NCBI GenBank assembly: GCA_026873275.1
Contig: JANTUC010000016.1
Span: 434,001-498,000, forward strand
Direction of reading: 5' to 3'
From: Pseudopithomyces maydicus
Taxonomy: Eukaryota; Ascomycota; Dothideomycetes; Pleosporales; Didymosphaeriaceae
Length of the DNA: 64,000 bases
Positions within the stretch are counted from its first letter, which is position 1, and the number at the start of each line of letters is the position of its first letter. The notes under the pieces are model-generated. The model saw nothing but the letters and a program-made list of their open reading frames with translations. It did no database searches and was not told the DNA's origin. The translations under genes were made by a program, and so were the position numbers. This document shows, in pieces, positions 21,551-32,952 of the stretch.

Positions 21551-22944
21551 TCAAAACCTTGGAAGATCTAGTCTTACCATGTCGTCAATACGTTCGTTGA
21601 ATTTGAAAGCTTCAAGGATCTCATCTTCCTCGGCCACTCGGTAGGGTTCTACAGGCGCAGAACAACATGACCCTTGACCTGTGACATGACGCAAAGTATA
21701 ATCTATCCCCAAGCCACGGATTTCAACAGTGTTCAATCGAGACAAGATATCTGAAGAGGTCGGTCGGAGTGACGGGTCCTTATCAATCATTTCGATGAGC
21801 AAGTCGATGAACGCGTTCGGCTTCGATCCACCTGATAGGCCTGATAGGTTGTGATACTGTTCATTCCGGTCAATCTTCGAATCCAACTCGTACAGCCATT
21901 GTTTGACTCGCGGTAACTTTTGATGGAAAGCGTCAATACCATCATCCTCTTCTCTGTGCCTTTGAAATTCATCGCGGGATTGGCAAACCAGTGTCGTGTA
22001 CATCTCGCTAAAGACACAACCAAGTGAAAAGACATCTGATGGTCGCCCTCGCGATTCCTGATTGGCGACCTCGGGGCTGCACCAACGCTTTGTCATCGAT
22101 GTCGGTCCGTCGGTCTGGGACCCATCCTCGTGAATAAATCCTCTGCTGATACCGAAATCGGTTCTTGGTCTTTTAGTCCTGTATCTTAACAATTTGGGAA
22201 AAGGGAAACTTACAAATACACCGATCTCTGCGTTCGCTTCCCAAGCGAGCGCCTCTCGTGTATCAGTATGTTGCTCGGCTTGATATCCATGTGCTTGATA
22301 TTCTTCCCATGCATGAACTCCACAGCACTGGCTAGACAGAAGAAGAATCGAGCCAGGTCCAACTGGTAATACACTCTATCGCTTGATTGCGCAGAGCTTA
22401 CATAATATTCAAGCCGCCACTCGTCCATGAACTTAGTAAGATCGCCGGTCGCTACTGGATAGAGGAGAATGTTGAATCTGCCTTTCTGAAGATAGGTACC
22501 CACGAGCTGGATGATGTGCGGATGTCTCAGACGATGCAGATAGCTAACTTCTTGAACCAGCTCTTCCAGCTTTGCTCGACGAGGATTGCAGCGAATTGAT
22601 TTGCGCGCGAGTCTGATACGACGACAACGCACTGATTCCACTAACGCAGTCGCAGAATACCCAATGGTCTTTTCTACCTGTAGGGGAATGTTATCGCCTG
22701 GCTGATACTCGACATGCTGTCCGCGCCCAGACCAGTTTATCTCGACTTCTTTTGCTTCGATAAGCTTCTCTTGTGCAAGAGCCTTGCCGAAATCGGTAAC
22801 AGGGTTTATCCTTCCAGGCGTGTGGTAGTCCTGGGAGTAGCCTGGAGTAGCCGTATAAAAGGCAGCTGGTGTATCAGCGTCATGATTTTCTTCTGTGGCT
22901 TCCGTGGCTTGCTGCACAAAACTTGAGACCTCATTCTGTTGCAT
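21551..22944 (-). CDS. serine/threonine protein kinase, fungal accessory type
   Basis: Two exons: 22944-22214 and 22163-21551, with a 50-bp intron; 447 residues. A poorly conserved 75-residue N-terminus precedes the kinase domain (about 85-390). The glycine loop is degenerate (IGYSATALVESV, lacking GxGxxG), the likely ATP-binding lysine is in RLARKSIRC, and LRHPHIIQLVGTYL gives the alphaC/beta4 region. The catalytic loop is HMDIKPSNILI, so the catalytic Asp is preceded by Met rather than Arg (non-RD). The splice creates VYLTDFGISR, the metal-binding DFG. SPEVA (APE motif variant), DVFSLGCVFSEM and a final arginine (DKDPSLRPTSSDIL) follow. All key residues for activity are present. Such kinases are expanded in Pezizomycotina and some sit beside HET or NLR-like genes; substrate unknown. 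Confidence 0.9.
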
Positions 22945-23562
22945 CTCGACTGATTTGCTCTAAGGGGCTGAGTGAGATGCGCCCGGGATAGGCCCAAAAG
23001 TATTTGTGAGAGAAGCTAACTCGCCTGATGCGATGAGACGATATGAGACGATGTTCGCAATTATCTGTGCTATATCAAAGTGACTCCGCATAGGTATTGA
23101 CGACAAGGCTGAGCTGAAGTGGCGGGGTAAACCCGATGTTGCTGACTATCCTAGAAAATCACGTGCGCAAACAACGGCCATTTGTCTTGCCCTGCAGCTC
23201 TAGGAAACAGATGCCTGAGCAGTGGAACATTGCTTTCGAATTATTTATAGAGAACTTGGGGCTGAGACAAATAAGCTAAATTACTAACAGATGAACATTT
23301 AACTAAACAGCTAGATTTACGAGGCAAGTTGAAATATTAGATAAAACCCTATCACGCCTTTGAAAATAGGTAGCGAGTACTAAGATATAATATAAAATAG
23401 TAATTTAGCAGCGAAGAAGTCATAGTGTATTTTTTTTCACTTTTTCAATTGAAGAGGACTTCAACGTAGACTATGTCCAGATAACCATCCTGACTTGATG
23501 ATACAATGATGCCTTTTCCACCCAACACCACTCAATTGAGTGTCCCAAATATAACTTACAGC
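22945..23562. other. intergenic, AT-rich
   Basis: About 620 bp; 23230-23440 is notably AT-rich with several poly-T and TAA-type motifs, possibly an old degraded repeat. No gene seen. Confidence 0.5.
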
Positions 23563-24154
23563 TCAAGCGGACTGTGTCTTCTTGAACTCCTCCCATCTCT
23601 GAACCTCTTTCTCGTCCCAATAGCAGCTAATCAACCAACAAGTCCCCTCCACAATAACAGCTGGACGAAAATGTTTGCCCTCAGGTTCCTCAACTGCCAA
23701 TACAAACAAGGGTCTATCAGGACGGAAGAATGCAAGCTGGTTTTTGTTGCTGTCGCGAATGTGGCCCTTGCTGTCCTTCTCATCCCTGAAATACACCACA
23801 CTCCCGCCCTGAACAATAGGTTGACCGATCACGTTGCAAACAATATCAGGGACATACAAGACGTTCTCAAGCTCCAGATAGGTTACCACAGTCGAATCTG
23901 GGGTAGCTTTGACGGGGATCTTGACGGTTCCTATGCCGAGAACCTCGAAGCTACCTCTCATGCTGATAGTTTCAAGAGATGATGTGAAAGGTGTGTATTT
24001 GGAAAACCAGCCTCGATCTTTGGCGATGCTGTCACATATCATCAGCCGTGAAGATTTTATGGTAGGCATATTGAAGGAGCGAGGGGGCTTACTGGACATT
24101 AGAGGTATTGAGAACGACCCAGTCAGGACAGAGAGTGTCATCTGAGGAAGTCAT
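23563..24154 (-). CDS. single-domain protein related to the copia-type Pol protease region, protease site lost
   Basis: Two exons: 24154-24093 and 24028-23563, with a 64-bp intron; 175 residues. After splicing the start reads DWVVLNTSNVHIAKDRGWF, followed by YTPFTSS, FEVLGIGTVKIPV and LELENVLYVPDIVCNVIGQP. This order (W-x-x-D-S-G-A-S-x-H, a short linker, V-x-G-x-G-T-V, then L-x-N-V-L-Y-V-P-D-x-x-x-N-x-x) is that of the protease/GAG-pre-integrase beta-barrel of Ty1/copia polyproteins. The catalytic D-S/T-G is replaced by N-T-S, so it cannot be an active aspartic protease. No integrase, reverse transcriptase or LTR is nearby, and the gene has its own intron and a family-specific C-terminus (TCWLISCYWDEKEVQRWEEF). 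This looks like a domesticated fungal family. Function unknown. Confidence 0.75.
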
Positions 24155-27023
24155 GTGGTGCTTATTACGTAGTAGACAACTGGTGTCGGGTAAAATTTAT
24201 CAGATACTGTTCTATGTGGGTGAAAGCTTGTTCATCATGAGAGGATGCAGAGTATATGACGCCAGCTTAAAAATACCGGAAATTCATGGGTAGATCAAAC
24301 ATTGCCGATTGACTTCTAGCAAACGAAACTCTTTGAATGTGGCCTTTTTTGATGCCCAGATATTGAAGAATACATGCTTGTGACATCGCAAATTTGGTAG
24401 ATTCGGTCACAACTGCGCAAATTCGTGTCACTTGATTGCCGAGCACTCTGTTCCTTTAGACTGCTAGCAAAAGAACAAGCTAGGCGTGTTTGGACTACGT
24501 ATTTCGACAAACAGAAAGTAAGACCCAGCTGACATCGACAATCTCATTTCACGCGTTGTTCCGAACGGTTTCAGTTTGCACTTTTGCGATTTCCATGACC
24601 TTAATAACCGCGGATAGTAGTATAAAAGAATACAACTCGTAGCACAAAGCCGAGACATTAAGATTCAATTTAGATGTTAGGATTGGGGAGATAGATATTC
24701 TCATGAGAGGGAGCCCATAATGGGTTGGTTTGTTATCCCGGTTAATCACCCTGAAACGGACAGGATTGTTGAATTACAACTTTACGTTGCAACGTTTTAA
24801 TTGAAGTAGTTTTATAAGTTATATGTTTGCTATTGAGAAACAACACAAGATTTCACCTGCAGCTTCAGCATCACATGATAAATTCTTTAGTTGGGCTTGA
24901 ACAATTCCGGTTTTCTTCATACGTATAGCCACAGGGAAATATATAGAAGTCGATACGAATCCTCGTATGCAATTATCGGTCTGGGAAACCGGCTGCTACG
25001 ATGATAGAACATTCAATATATCTATTTTCATAGTGACTAGGCAAGGCTGGGACGTAAAGACAGACCAAGCCCACGGTCTTGTAAAGTTATAACGCTTGGG
25101 AGCGGGAAGGAGTAGGGGCTGATTGAAATCTAATTTCTGAAATAAATTGACTCATCGGATAAGATACTTCTTTGACCTTGGAGAACGCAATTCAAAATCC
25201 AAATTCTCCTATCCTATATAGCAATTCCTCTCGTCTTCGGCATTGATTCTGCATCTAACTCATCGCTAGTCTGTGCTTTCTTATCGTCATGAGTTTTTCC
25301 GTGTGGTTTTGCAAAGTCCACACTGTTATCGGTAGATTCCTTATCTTTGTTATTATTCATGCATACTTGACTGACGGAATCACTGAACCGGTGAATTGAT
25401 GCCACCCCCACACTCAGCTAAATTCTTCAACAATTAACCTTTAGGGTAACTTTCACGAACCTAACACAGCGTGCGGATATTGCCGCCTTTTGCTGCCCGA
25501 TGAGATTCAACTGTACTAGTGTTGGAATCAAATCGACGCGGTGAGCTGGGCCCGAAGTCCTCGTTCGACGTAGCCTCGTTTAGCGTCATACCCCCCAGGA
25601 GCGTTTGCCTTCTAAGATTCTTGGGGAATGTGAGATATAATCAATGTGATCGAATGCGGGCCTTGGCGGTAGCCTTCAACTTATCACTCCGTCCAGACAT
25701 GAAGCTAACAATCACGAGCTTACTGTCAGTACTAAGCCAAACGGCGATGGCTACAAGCTATCAATAAGCGCTTTGTCGGAATACAGCTCGATCGGGTAAT
25801 CCACCGCGCGCTTTTCATGGCGAGGCACACCGAGTTCTGACACGGCCGCGTTTACGGGGCCGCGTTCGCGGGGTACGTAGGTAGATGAATTGGAACAGCA
25901 CTCTGGTAGTAGTGTGGGTATTGGCTCATTAATAGCATGCACAGTCAGCCTGCAAGACCCATAACACATGCTAGAGTCAATTTAGTTAGCAACATGCATG
26001 CTTGGTGCACGCACCAGAGTGCATGTTCTTCCGCACCTTCCCCATTCAGTGTAGCGAACGCCGCAATGCGGGAGACCTAGCCAGTCCAACCAAAAAGGAT
26101 TGATTCCCATATTCTACCCTAGGCTAGAACATTGCCGTTCATCTAAGCCTTGCTGAGAGACTTCAGAGCTAGAGACTTATTCCGGTCAGGCTGCGTTGAC
26201 AGTGAGAAAAGTTAACACTTAGACATGTGCGAAGCAATCCTCCCAGTCTACTAGCACTTTCTGGGATGAGATACATCTCTCTTTAGCATGGGTTGTTGCA
26301 TCGCATCGCCAACATTGATCTTCATGTCGATGTGTATTCGTGCGTATAGAAACTTCATACTTGACGGTGTAGATCAAACAGATTCGCTGCTAGAAATTCA
26401 AACTCAAGTTGATTTGACGCGTTGAGACTTAATAAATCTTGGTGCCTTTCTCATATGTTAAAAATCTATGAATTCAAATGAATCGAGAACTTTGTGTATC
26501 TCGGCTCCACTGCGGTAAGTTGGACGAAGGAATGTGACCCCTCTCAATTAGCATTCTACATTAAGAGGCGCAGGGAGCATTCTTTGCATGTATCGCCCAA
26601 CCCCCCTGATCCCGGTAACGTACCCTTGAGGATGTCAATTGCCAATGCGTCTCGGCTACGTGAGGTTACCTAGATTTAGGATATGCTCCTAAAACTTTCT
26701 TTCAGCTGCAGGATCGATGGGACACATGGCACGATGTCTTCTCAGTGCCAGTGATTTCCCCGTTCAAGCGGATCCGTACCCTGTAATGCACTACTGAGGT
26801 ACTCATCCTAGGGTTACGAAGGCAAGCCATGTCTTAGTAGAGTGCGTAAGCGCCATCTGTAAGCGAGCACAAATCGAAGACTCCGGGTGAGCACGAGAAC
26901 CACATCGGAGACTGCAGGTATTGTCGTTCGCTTATGTCGGGTTGAAAGTTTTACAAGAAGGCGAGAGTTCCTGGTAGCATCTAGCCTTCATCCGCCGGTT
27001 TCTGCTGTTTCAGTGTACGCACT
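24155..27023. other. long gene-free stretch
   Basis: About 2.9 kb with low coding potential on both strands. Open frames are short and mostly begin with non-ATG codons. AT-rich in 24200-25450. No LTR, terminal inverted repeat, transposase fragment or tRNA recognised. Confidence 0.5.
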
Positions 27024-27753
27024 ATGAAGCTTGTTCATACTGTATCGTTGCTCGCTGCGGCTTTCTTCAAAGACACAGCAGCATTGCCAAGTTCGTCTGG
27101 TGGAACACTACTTGACAGCAGGGGCGTTCCTGTCGATAGTTCTCAGGTCCTCAATAGCTTGGAGGGCAGGAATTTGTCTGCGCTATACGGTTGGTGATTG
27201 GAATCAGTTACACAACATGAACACTAATATTGGTAGAAATACCTGATGATTTAAAGAATTGGCCATGGTGGTGTAGCTCAGATCGAAGCTACTGTGGTGC
27301 TAGCTGGGCTCCAACAGTTAGCGAATCTACAGCGCTCGCCGACTATCTCAGAGATCTAGGAGACACACAATGCACGCTTGAACGTGCGAAGGGTTCCAAG
27401 GATGACGCATATACGATAATGGCCGTAATAAACGGCCATGCGAAAGTTGGTGGTTTCTTCACCCACCTGGGTGACACAGACCGAGCATATAAGGTCTCAT
27501 ACCCTTGCCTACAGCTGGGTTACATCTTGTATTCATTGATTGAAGCATGTCAGTGCAATGGAAGGGTTGTCGGTAAGTACTACTCGGTTATAATTCTCAG
27601 TCAGGTGAAGCTAACTTCATTGCAGGCAGTACACCATTGCCGAATTGCTGGCTCACTGAAGGTTCCTTGTTATTCACTGGTGACCAAAACTCACCGCCGG
27701 GTGGAGTTAGTACGTACCCGGGAGCTGGAGTCGGAATTTCTCCTTACCCTTAA
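27024..27753 (+). CDS. small secreted cysteine-containing protein, effector candidate
   Basis: Three exons: 27024-27189, 27237-27572 and 27626-27753; introns of 47 and 53 bp; 209 residues. The first 20 residues (MKLVHTVSLLAAAFFKDTAA) form a signal peptide. The mature part has seven cysteines, an aromatic patch (LKNWPWWCSSDRSYCGASW), a region reading ADYLRDLGDTQCTLERA and a Gly/Pro-rich C-terminus. No membrane anchor or GPI signal. I do not recognise a family. The first intron uses a GTTGGT donor, less usual than GTRNGT, but the branch site (ACTAAT) and acceptor fit and it restores the frame. It lies alone in a gene-sparse region, as effectors often do. The odd number of cysteines means at least one is unpaired or the protein pairs with another. 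Confidence 0.72.
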
Positions 27754-28258
27754 TTAGTCTGCTGGTCAATATACCCAGACGACTTCAAGAGAGTAGTGAA
27801 CATTGAGATTACCATGCAATGCAAAACCTGGTTTCTGCCATTAAATCCCTTCTTCGTGTGAAAAAAAAAAAAAATCATGTGTCTAGATCAAACATAATTT
27901 CCAGTTGATTGACTGTTGTGATATTAAGGCTTTTGTTGGGGATAAGGATTCATCATTTCATCATTTGCCATGAACAGCGCCTAATATATAGTAGGCCTAG
28001 TTTCTCCTTGAAAACATTTTTCTTCATGTCTCAACTAGTATCCAAGTTTTCCCTCTAAGGAAAGTTTTTCCAGAACTCCTAAAAATGGGTTCTATGTTTT
28101 ATTTTAACGATAGTAAGATAAACAACGAAAAATCAGTGAACAAAAACATTGTCCTTGAAGCATGACCAATGAATGATGTATTTCACTGCATGGTTTCAGA
28201 GGGTACACGAGGCGTATTTGAGGGTAAAAGAATATTTGAGCTCTTCAAAATGAAGCTA
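27754..28258. other. intergenic with A14 tract
   Basis: 505 bp between convergent genes, AT-rich, with 14 consecutive A at 27861-27874 about 110 bp after the upstream stop. No gene seen. Confidence 0.55.
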
Positions 28259-29317
28259 TCAGTACAAAGTCTCCTCTGGAACCAGCAAGCCTCTATCCAT
28301 CGATGTTCTCTTATCCCCACTCCATTCCTGTATCTCATTCCAATCTGCACATTGTCGCTTTGACCTTGAATGCAAGTCCAAGAACTCCGCATTTTTATCC
28401 TTGGGCCATGTAAAGGTATATAGACTCAAATCCCCTGTACACATAACGGAAAGACGTAATACTTCCACACAGTGGTCTGGGTTATGTCAGTCATGTCATG
28501 ACGAAGTATCGATTCTGACTTACCGAGATGCCGGTACCAGTATGCCATGTCTTCTTCTTCCCATGTCTTTTGTGTTTTGTGGCTGTATAAGAAGAATCTC
28601 ATCTTGTTCTAGTGGCTATAATCAGCGCCAAATTCCATGGTCCATAGATCAGGCTAGAACCGTGACATACCAGACAGTGAAGCTCATGATGAACCCCCAA
28701 AGCTGCTAAGTAGCCGCCCCTTTGACCTGAATACTCAGCTCAGTGTCACCACCTTCCATATCAACCTCTTCTTTAGTAGCATTGAAATAAAGATCTGTTC
28801 TCCCAGCTTAGTGCTTGCAACGGTGGTCGTGAATTACCGACAGGTAATCTGAGTAATGCACAAGAGCCCATAACAGAGCGGAGACTGTCAAACAATACTT
28901 CGATGTTTCGATGGCTGCTCTGTGGCTGTGGGAGACTTACTGTGTAATAACCCCTTCCATGCATCATGGTTCGCTTTGTTTGGAGGCCCTGAGAATGCCG
29001 TATAATCGGTAAAATTGGTAGCATGCTCGGTGCTGGTGGACCTATCAAGCTGTGTTCGCAATATTTGTACTTTACCACTGTGAGAAAGTAATTGAACCTT
29101 GAGCTAGATGTCACTTACGCCTTGCTTTGGTGTCCCAATTTATACCATCCATGAACCAGTTGCTCTTTGGCAGCAACAATACAACGAGGACCACATGTAA
29201 AGCAATCCCATATAACCCAACAGTGATATAGGCCCATCTACGGTGTACATTTGAACTCCGTCTTCGTACGCTATGGAGCGTCTCTTCTGCTGGAAGCAGT
29301 TTTTCTTCCTCTTCCAT
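28259..29317 (-). CDS. UstYa-like (DUF3328) membrane-anchored oxidase-type protein, with a one-base frame break
   Basis: Five exons: 29317-29119, 29069-28941, 28794-28671, 28608-28524 and 28476-28259; introns of 49, 146, 62 and 47 bp; about 251 residues. Residues 1-30 are a cytosolic tail starting MEEEEKLLPAEET; a single membrane helix follows (YITVGLYGIALHVVLVVLLL). The lumenal part shows the family features: FSGPPNKANHDAWKGLL, NATKEEV, the first HxxHC motif (HHELHC, exon 3) and the second one created at the last splice (HLDHC), then LRLSVMC. UstYa-type proteins carry out oxidative cyclisation or related steps on ribosomal peptides (ustiloxin, phomopsin, cyclochlorotine, asperipin). The frame breaks at or near a run of four C at 28717-28720 between the NATKEE segment and the first HxxHC motif; one missing base would explain it. 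It could be an assembly error or a true lesion. Confidence 0.85.
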
Positions 29318-29812
29318 TGTTTCCGATCACGAAGCAATCGAGGGCTCCGAGAATTCAGTGTAGTTCGGGGCAGAGCTTGGTTCCGTAAAATCAGTTTCCC
29401 AACTCGGACGAATCTGATCAAGAGCGTCCCGTGCATGCCAAGCTCACCGGTGAGCTGGCAGCAGGGTCACAGTACGTCCTGCACATGGAGCTGCCTGCGC
29501 TAATGATGCCGACATGGTACAGGTGGATGACAGGGATATCAAGAATTGTCAGCCTTGTATCCATGGGGCTGCATGCTCGTTTAAGGTAGGATCTCGCTTA
29601 GTTCGAAGGCTGCAGGGTGGGGATGGAGCATACACCCAAAACGTTGCCCTCGACTAAGCGTGGCGCTTTTAGCCCTTCCGATGGTTGCAACATAGAAGAC
29701 ATGGTATTTTGGGCTGCGCGTCTATGGTAATTATATTGGCTACCTGCTAGATACATTCAAAAGAACAGCGTCACTTCCCTCTGCCTCTTTGTATCTGTCG
29801 CTGAATCGCAAA
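29318..29812. promoter_or_regulatory. divergent promoter region of the UstYa-like gene and the small secreted peptide
   Basis: 495 bp between the start codons of two divergent genes, so control elements of both lie here. No clear TATA box or known pathway-specific site recognised. Confidence 0.45.
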
Positions 29813-30149
29813 ATGCATCGATTTCTCGCAACCTTCGGACTATTGCTTGTACTTGCAATGTACGTCAAAGCAATGCCTGTTCCAAATCCCAGTGAGTCCC
29901 AGTCCCATGAGCTTCAAATATTCGATCAAAGAGCTGGACTTATCATACTAGAACTCATAGAGACCCCGTATCCTGAAGATTGCGACGAAGGTGACAAAAT
30001 TCTCAAAAGTACGTGTCGCCCAGTGAAAACATTGCGCGATTGTAGTCTAATAAGTACAAGGAAGTAAATGGGATGTTATCATAGGAGAATTCAATGTCTT
30101 CCAGACCCAAGCAGCCAAAGCAAGATGTTATGGTTTCAAGAAGAGCTGA
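29813..30149 (+). CDS. small secreted peptide precursor, 86 residues
   Basis: Two exons, 29813-30008 and 30085-30149, joined across a 76-bp intron with a GTACGT donor, a CTAATAAG-like branch site and a TAG acceptor. The first 20 residues (MHRFLATFGLLLVLAMYVKA) are a clear signal peptide with an A-x-A-like end. The rest is about 65 residues with an acidic middle (PYPEDCDEGD). The splice creates a dibasic Lys-Arg at the exon junction, followed by a basic 20-residue C-terminus with one cysteine in RCYGF. A Kex2-type cut there would release a short peptide. If the intron is retained, the frame stays open and ends in a different, cysteine-richer tail (92 codons counted from a non-ATG start). No family recognised. 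Its divergent neighbour is a UstYa-like gene, which raises the idea of a modified-peptide precursor, but no repeated core is present. Confidence 0.6.
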
Positions 30150-31327
30150 AGTTGCGGATAATATAGTTATTGGCTTTTAGAGCACTTCACGCAGATGACA
30201 ATGAATACAAATCTCTTCGCACATCACGAACTGTTCAAGTTCTGCTCTTCTTACAAAGAAAACATCTCTGCGGGTTTTCTGCCTGCCCTAAGCCCGTGCA
30301 TTCGTATTAGCAAGCTTGTTGGGCATCTTTACCATGCACATTGGGTTGCCTTTTGGACACTATCTGGATTAAGTCGGGTAGGTAGGCTCAAGCTTTTGAT
30401 ATTCATGGCTTGGCTATCATCATGCCATCGGGGCAACATAGGGCGGTCGGCAACCGTCCACGGCTTAATTAACTGAACTATTCCGTTATCGTCTCTCAAC
30501 TATCACGCGAAGATAACGTGATGCAGAGATGAGGTCGGAAAGAGCCTTCCACTGCAGAGTTTATTGACCACCTTGTAATCAAGTAAGCTCGGCAAGGATA
30601 GGCGTGGGTTCGGGCTTGGTAGGCAATCTATATCGCAGCTTCCACTATACCCAAGCTTCCAATAATAAACCGGCCTAATGCAGCTTGGCAATGAACTCGA
30701 TGCTTGTGCATACAGCACTTTATTTTCGCACGTGTCGCGAACAATTCCACTTGCAATCCTCTTGACATCCACATCGGGGTTGTGGGGTTTTGGGGGCCGG
30801 ATCATGTACCGTGTCAGCCTGAGCGTATCACGTCGAATCGGCGGGCGTTGTCCCCCTGCCCCCTTACCCCTCCTCAGTCACTAGTGCTCTCCGAGCAGCA
30901 TCGAACGTGTTATCGGAGCATGCAAGAAGGACCAGGGTCGGCCCAACGAGTCTCGAATCCGATATGCACAATGGTGGTAGCCGCTAAGCGCCCTCAGCCT
31001 CTCAAGCCCATCAGCGTGCCAATACCAAATTGGAAAACTCTGCAGGGCATTGTGTTTTTAGAGCAAATTTGTTAGTCGCGGGATTCAAAAGCGAGCGGAG
31101 AGTGGTTGCGCTGGTATTCGGCATGAGTGCGCAGTCGTGCGCTGTGTGCTATGGGGCGAAGCACGCTTCACGCTCCAAAGGGTGTTTAGAAATGTCAGCG
31201 AACGCTTTGATATAAGTAAGAGATCCACTTTGGTTTACCAGGCCGGTGGATAAGATTACCTGCCTGCGCCGTTACATTGGGACCGGAGTGTGCAACTTCT
31301 GCAGAACAGAATCATCCCTTACCCATC
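30150..31327. other. intergenic, no gene seen
   Basis: About 1.2 kb without a supported gene. Short open frames on both strands only. Confidence 0.55.
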
Positions 31328-32549
31328 ATGATTATTCACGCACCGTCTGTACCGACGATTATTGGTGTGATCACCTTCCTACTTGTCCTCGATGTAATTG
31401 CAGTAGTACTGCGATTCTACACACGACGCGGCTTACGCCAAAAGCTCCAGGCGGATGACTGGCTGATGGTTCCAATCGTGATTGGAACCTTTGGCTGTGC
31501 TGCTTGTTTGTTCCATGGTATGTTCACGGTTTCTTGATCTTGAACTTTCTACTCACACACTCAGGTATCAAGAGAGGCTCTATGGGATATCCGTTCCAGC
31601 CTCCCATGAGTGAGGAATCACTAGAAGCTCGCTCGGATCCTTTCGCCAATGATTGGGTGATTGTAGAAACTCGTCTGGTGAGTCCTTTCGAAGACCAGCC
31701 CAATACATTCACTGACTGAGATAGCTCGAAAATTCATTCTTCACCATTCTGCAGCCGACATTAGGTCTGATCAAGCTCGCTGTCATTCTATTCTACCGCC
31801 GGCTCTTCGTAATCCAAAAACACTTTGGTGACGCTCGTAACTTGGTCATCTCAGGAATGGGTGTTATCGTAGTACTGTGGACATTAGGGTATACATTTGT
31901 GGGGGTCTTTCGGTGTGGGAGACACTCTTTCGAGCGGAGAACCTTTGAAGACTTTGAATACAGCAATGAGGTGTGCGCGGATGGTATCATGTTGGGATTC
32001 TCCTTCGCAATCACCGACTTCCTCACGGATGCACTGATAGCCATGATTCCGATTCCCTTGATTTGGAAGCTCCAGCTACCTCTTTCTCAGCGTCTTGCCG
32101 TCATGGCTGTGTTTGCAGTCGGTTTCATGTAAGCATTTTGTCGGCTTCTCAAAAGAATGCAAACTAATCAATCCAGATCCCTTGCTGCATCTGCAGTACG
32201 TTTGGCAGTATCAGTATGGATACAGCATGTCGAATACGATCCGGAATTCGACGAAGAGTTGAACATGACTGCGGAGTTGTTTTGGGGAATGATCGAGCTT
32301 ACGACTGCTCTACTAGCATGCTGCCTGCCAACACTCCGGGCCCTCGCAAAGATTCCTTTCGTCAGCAGCACTATCAGGAGTATCCAAAGTTTCCTGTCTA
32401 TCGGATCGAAGTCACAGGGCGATTCCTCACTTATGGGACCAAAGTCTCCGCCACTTCAATTTGATTCTGCTGTATCAGAAACAGGGAGTGGATATATCGC
32501 CAAGACATCGAGAGTCACAGTGCACTCTGCAAGAGCAAATATGGTCTAG
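31328..32549 (+). CDS. fungal rhodopsin-like (PTH11-type) seven-helix membrane protein
   Basis: Four exons: 31328-31517, 31565-31677, 31725-32128 and 32177-32549; introns of 47, 47 and 48 bp; 359 residues. Helix 1 is IIGVITFLLVLDVIAVVLRF, followed by the family motif RxYTRR...LQADDWLM (here RFYTRRGLRQKLQADDWLM). Further helices include MVPIVIGTFGCAACL, ILQPTLGLIKLAVILFYRRL, NLVISGMGVIVVLWTLGYT, the SFAITDFLTDALIAMIPIP segment and LAVMAVFAVGF. The motif order (DDW in loop 1, K-x-x-x-L-x-F-Y-R-R-L after helix 3, D-x-x-x-x-x-x-P-x-P-x-x-W after helix 5) is that of the fungal rhodopsin-like/PTH11-related family. These are putative plasma-membrane receptors; some act in host or surface sensing. 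A short serine-rich cytosolic tail follows. Ligand unknown; no CFEM domain. Confidence 0.9.
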
Positions 32550-32952
32550 ACAATTGGAAGCTTCTCTATTCAGCATTCGGTCAACTTGGTGTCGCTTAGA
32601 CCTCATAAGACTGGCATTGCAAGGGCAAATATCATATGGTAGTGATATGTCTTACTCAGTATTTAGATACACGTTAATTATAGATCCCCTTGGTAACCTA
32701 CGATTATAAGTATACTATATCGTTGTCAGTGAAAAATCATTCTCGTCCTCTCCATTGCCTAGGTCCGCTATTTGTCGTACGGGAGTCGCGCCGCAGTATA
32801 GTGCTATACCCAAACAAGTTAGTGGTGGAGCTGTCCACGTCTGACACACTGCACCTTCGCTGCCTACTTCTGCCTTTCTTTTACATAGCGTTCGTCCAGC
32901 CACAAAATGCCCACATCTCGTCCTCAATTCCTTGGTAATATACTTTGAGAAG
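32550..32952. other. intergenic, no gene seen
   Basis: 403 bp between tandem plus-strand genes. Nothing recognisable. Confidence 0.6.

Noticed and set aside
23506..23982. Plus-strand 158-codon frame opposite the copia-derived gene
   Set aside because: No motif; the minus-strand frame has the recognisable domain and a good intron.
27861..27874. A14 tract as a sign of a retro-inserted gene copy
   Set aside because: The neighbouring secreted-protein gene keeps two introns, and there is no target-site duplication, so a simple A-tract is more likely.
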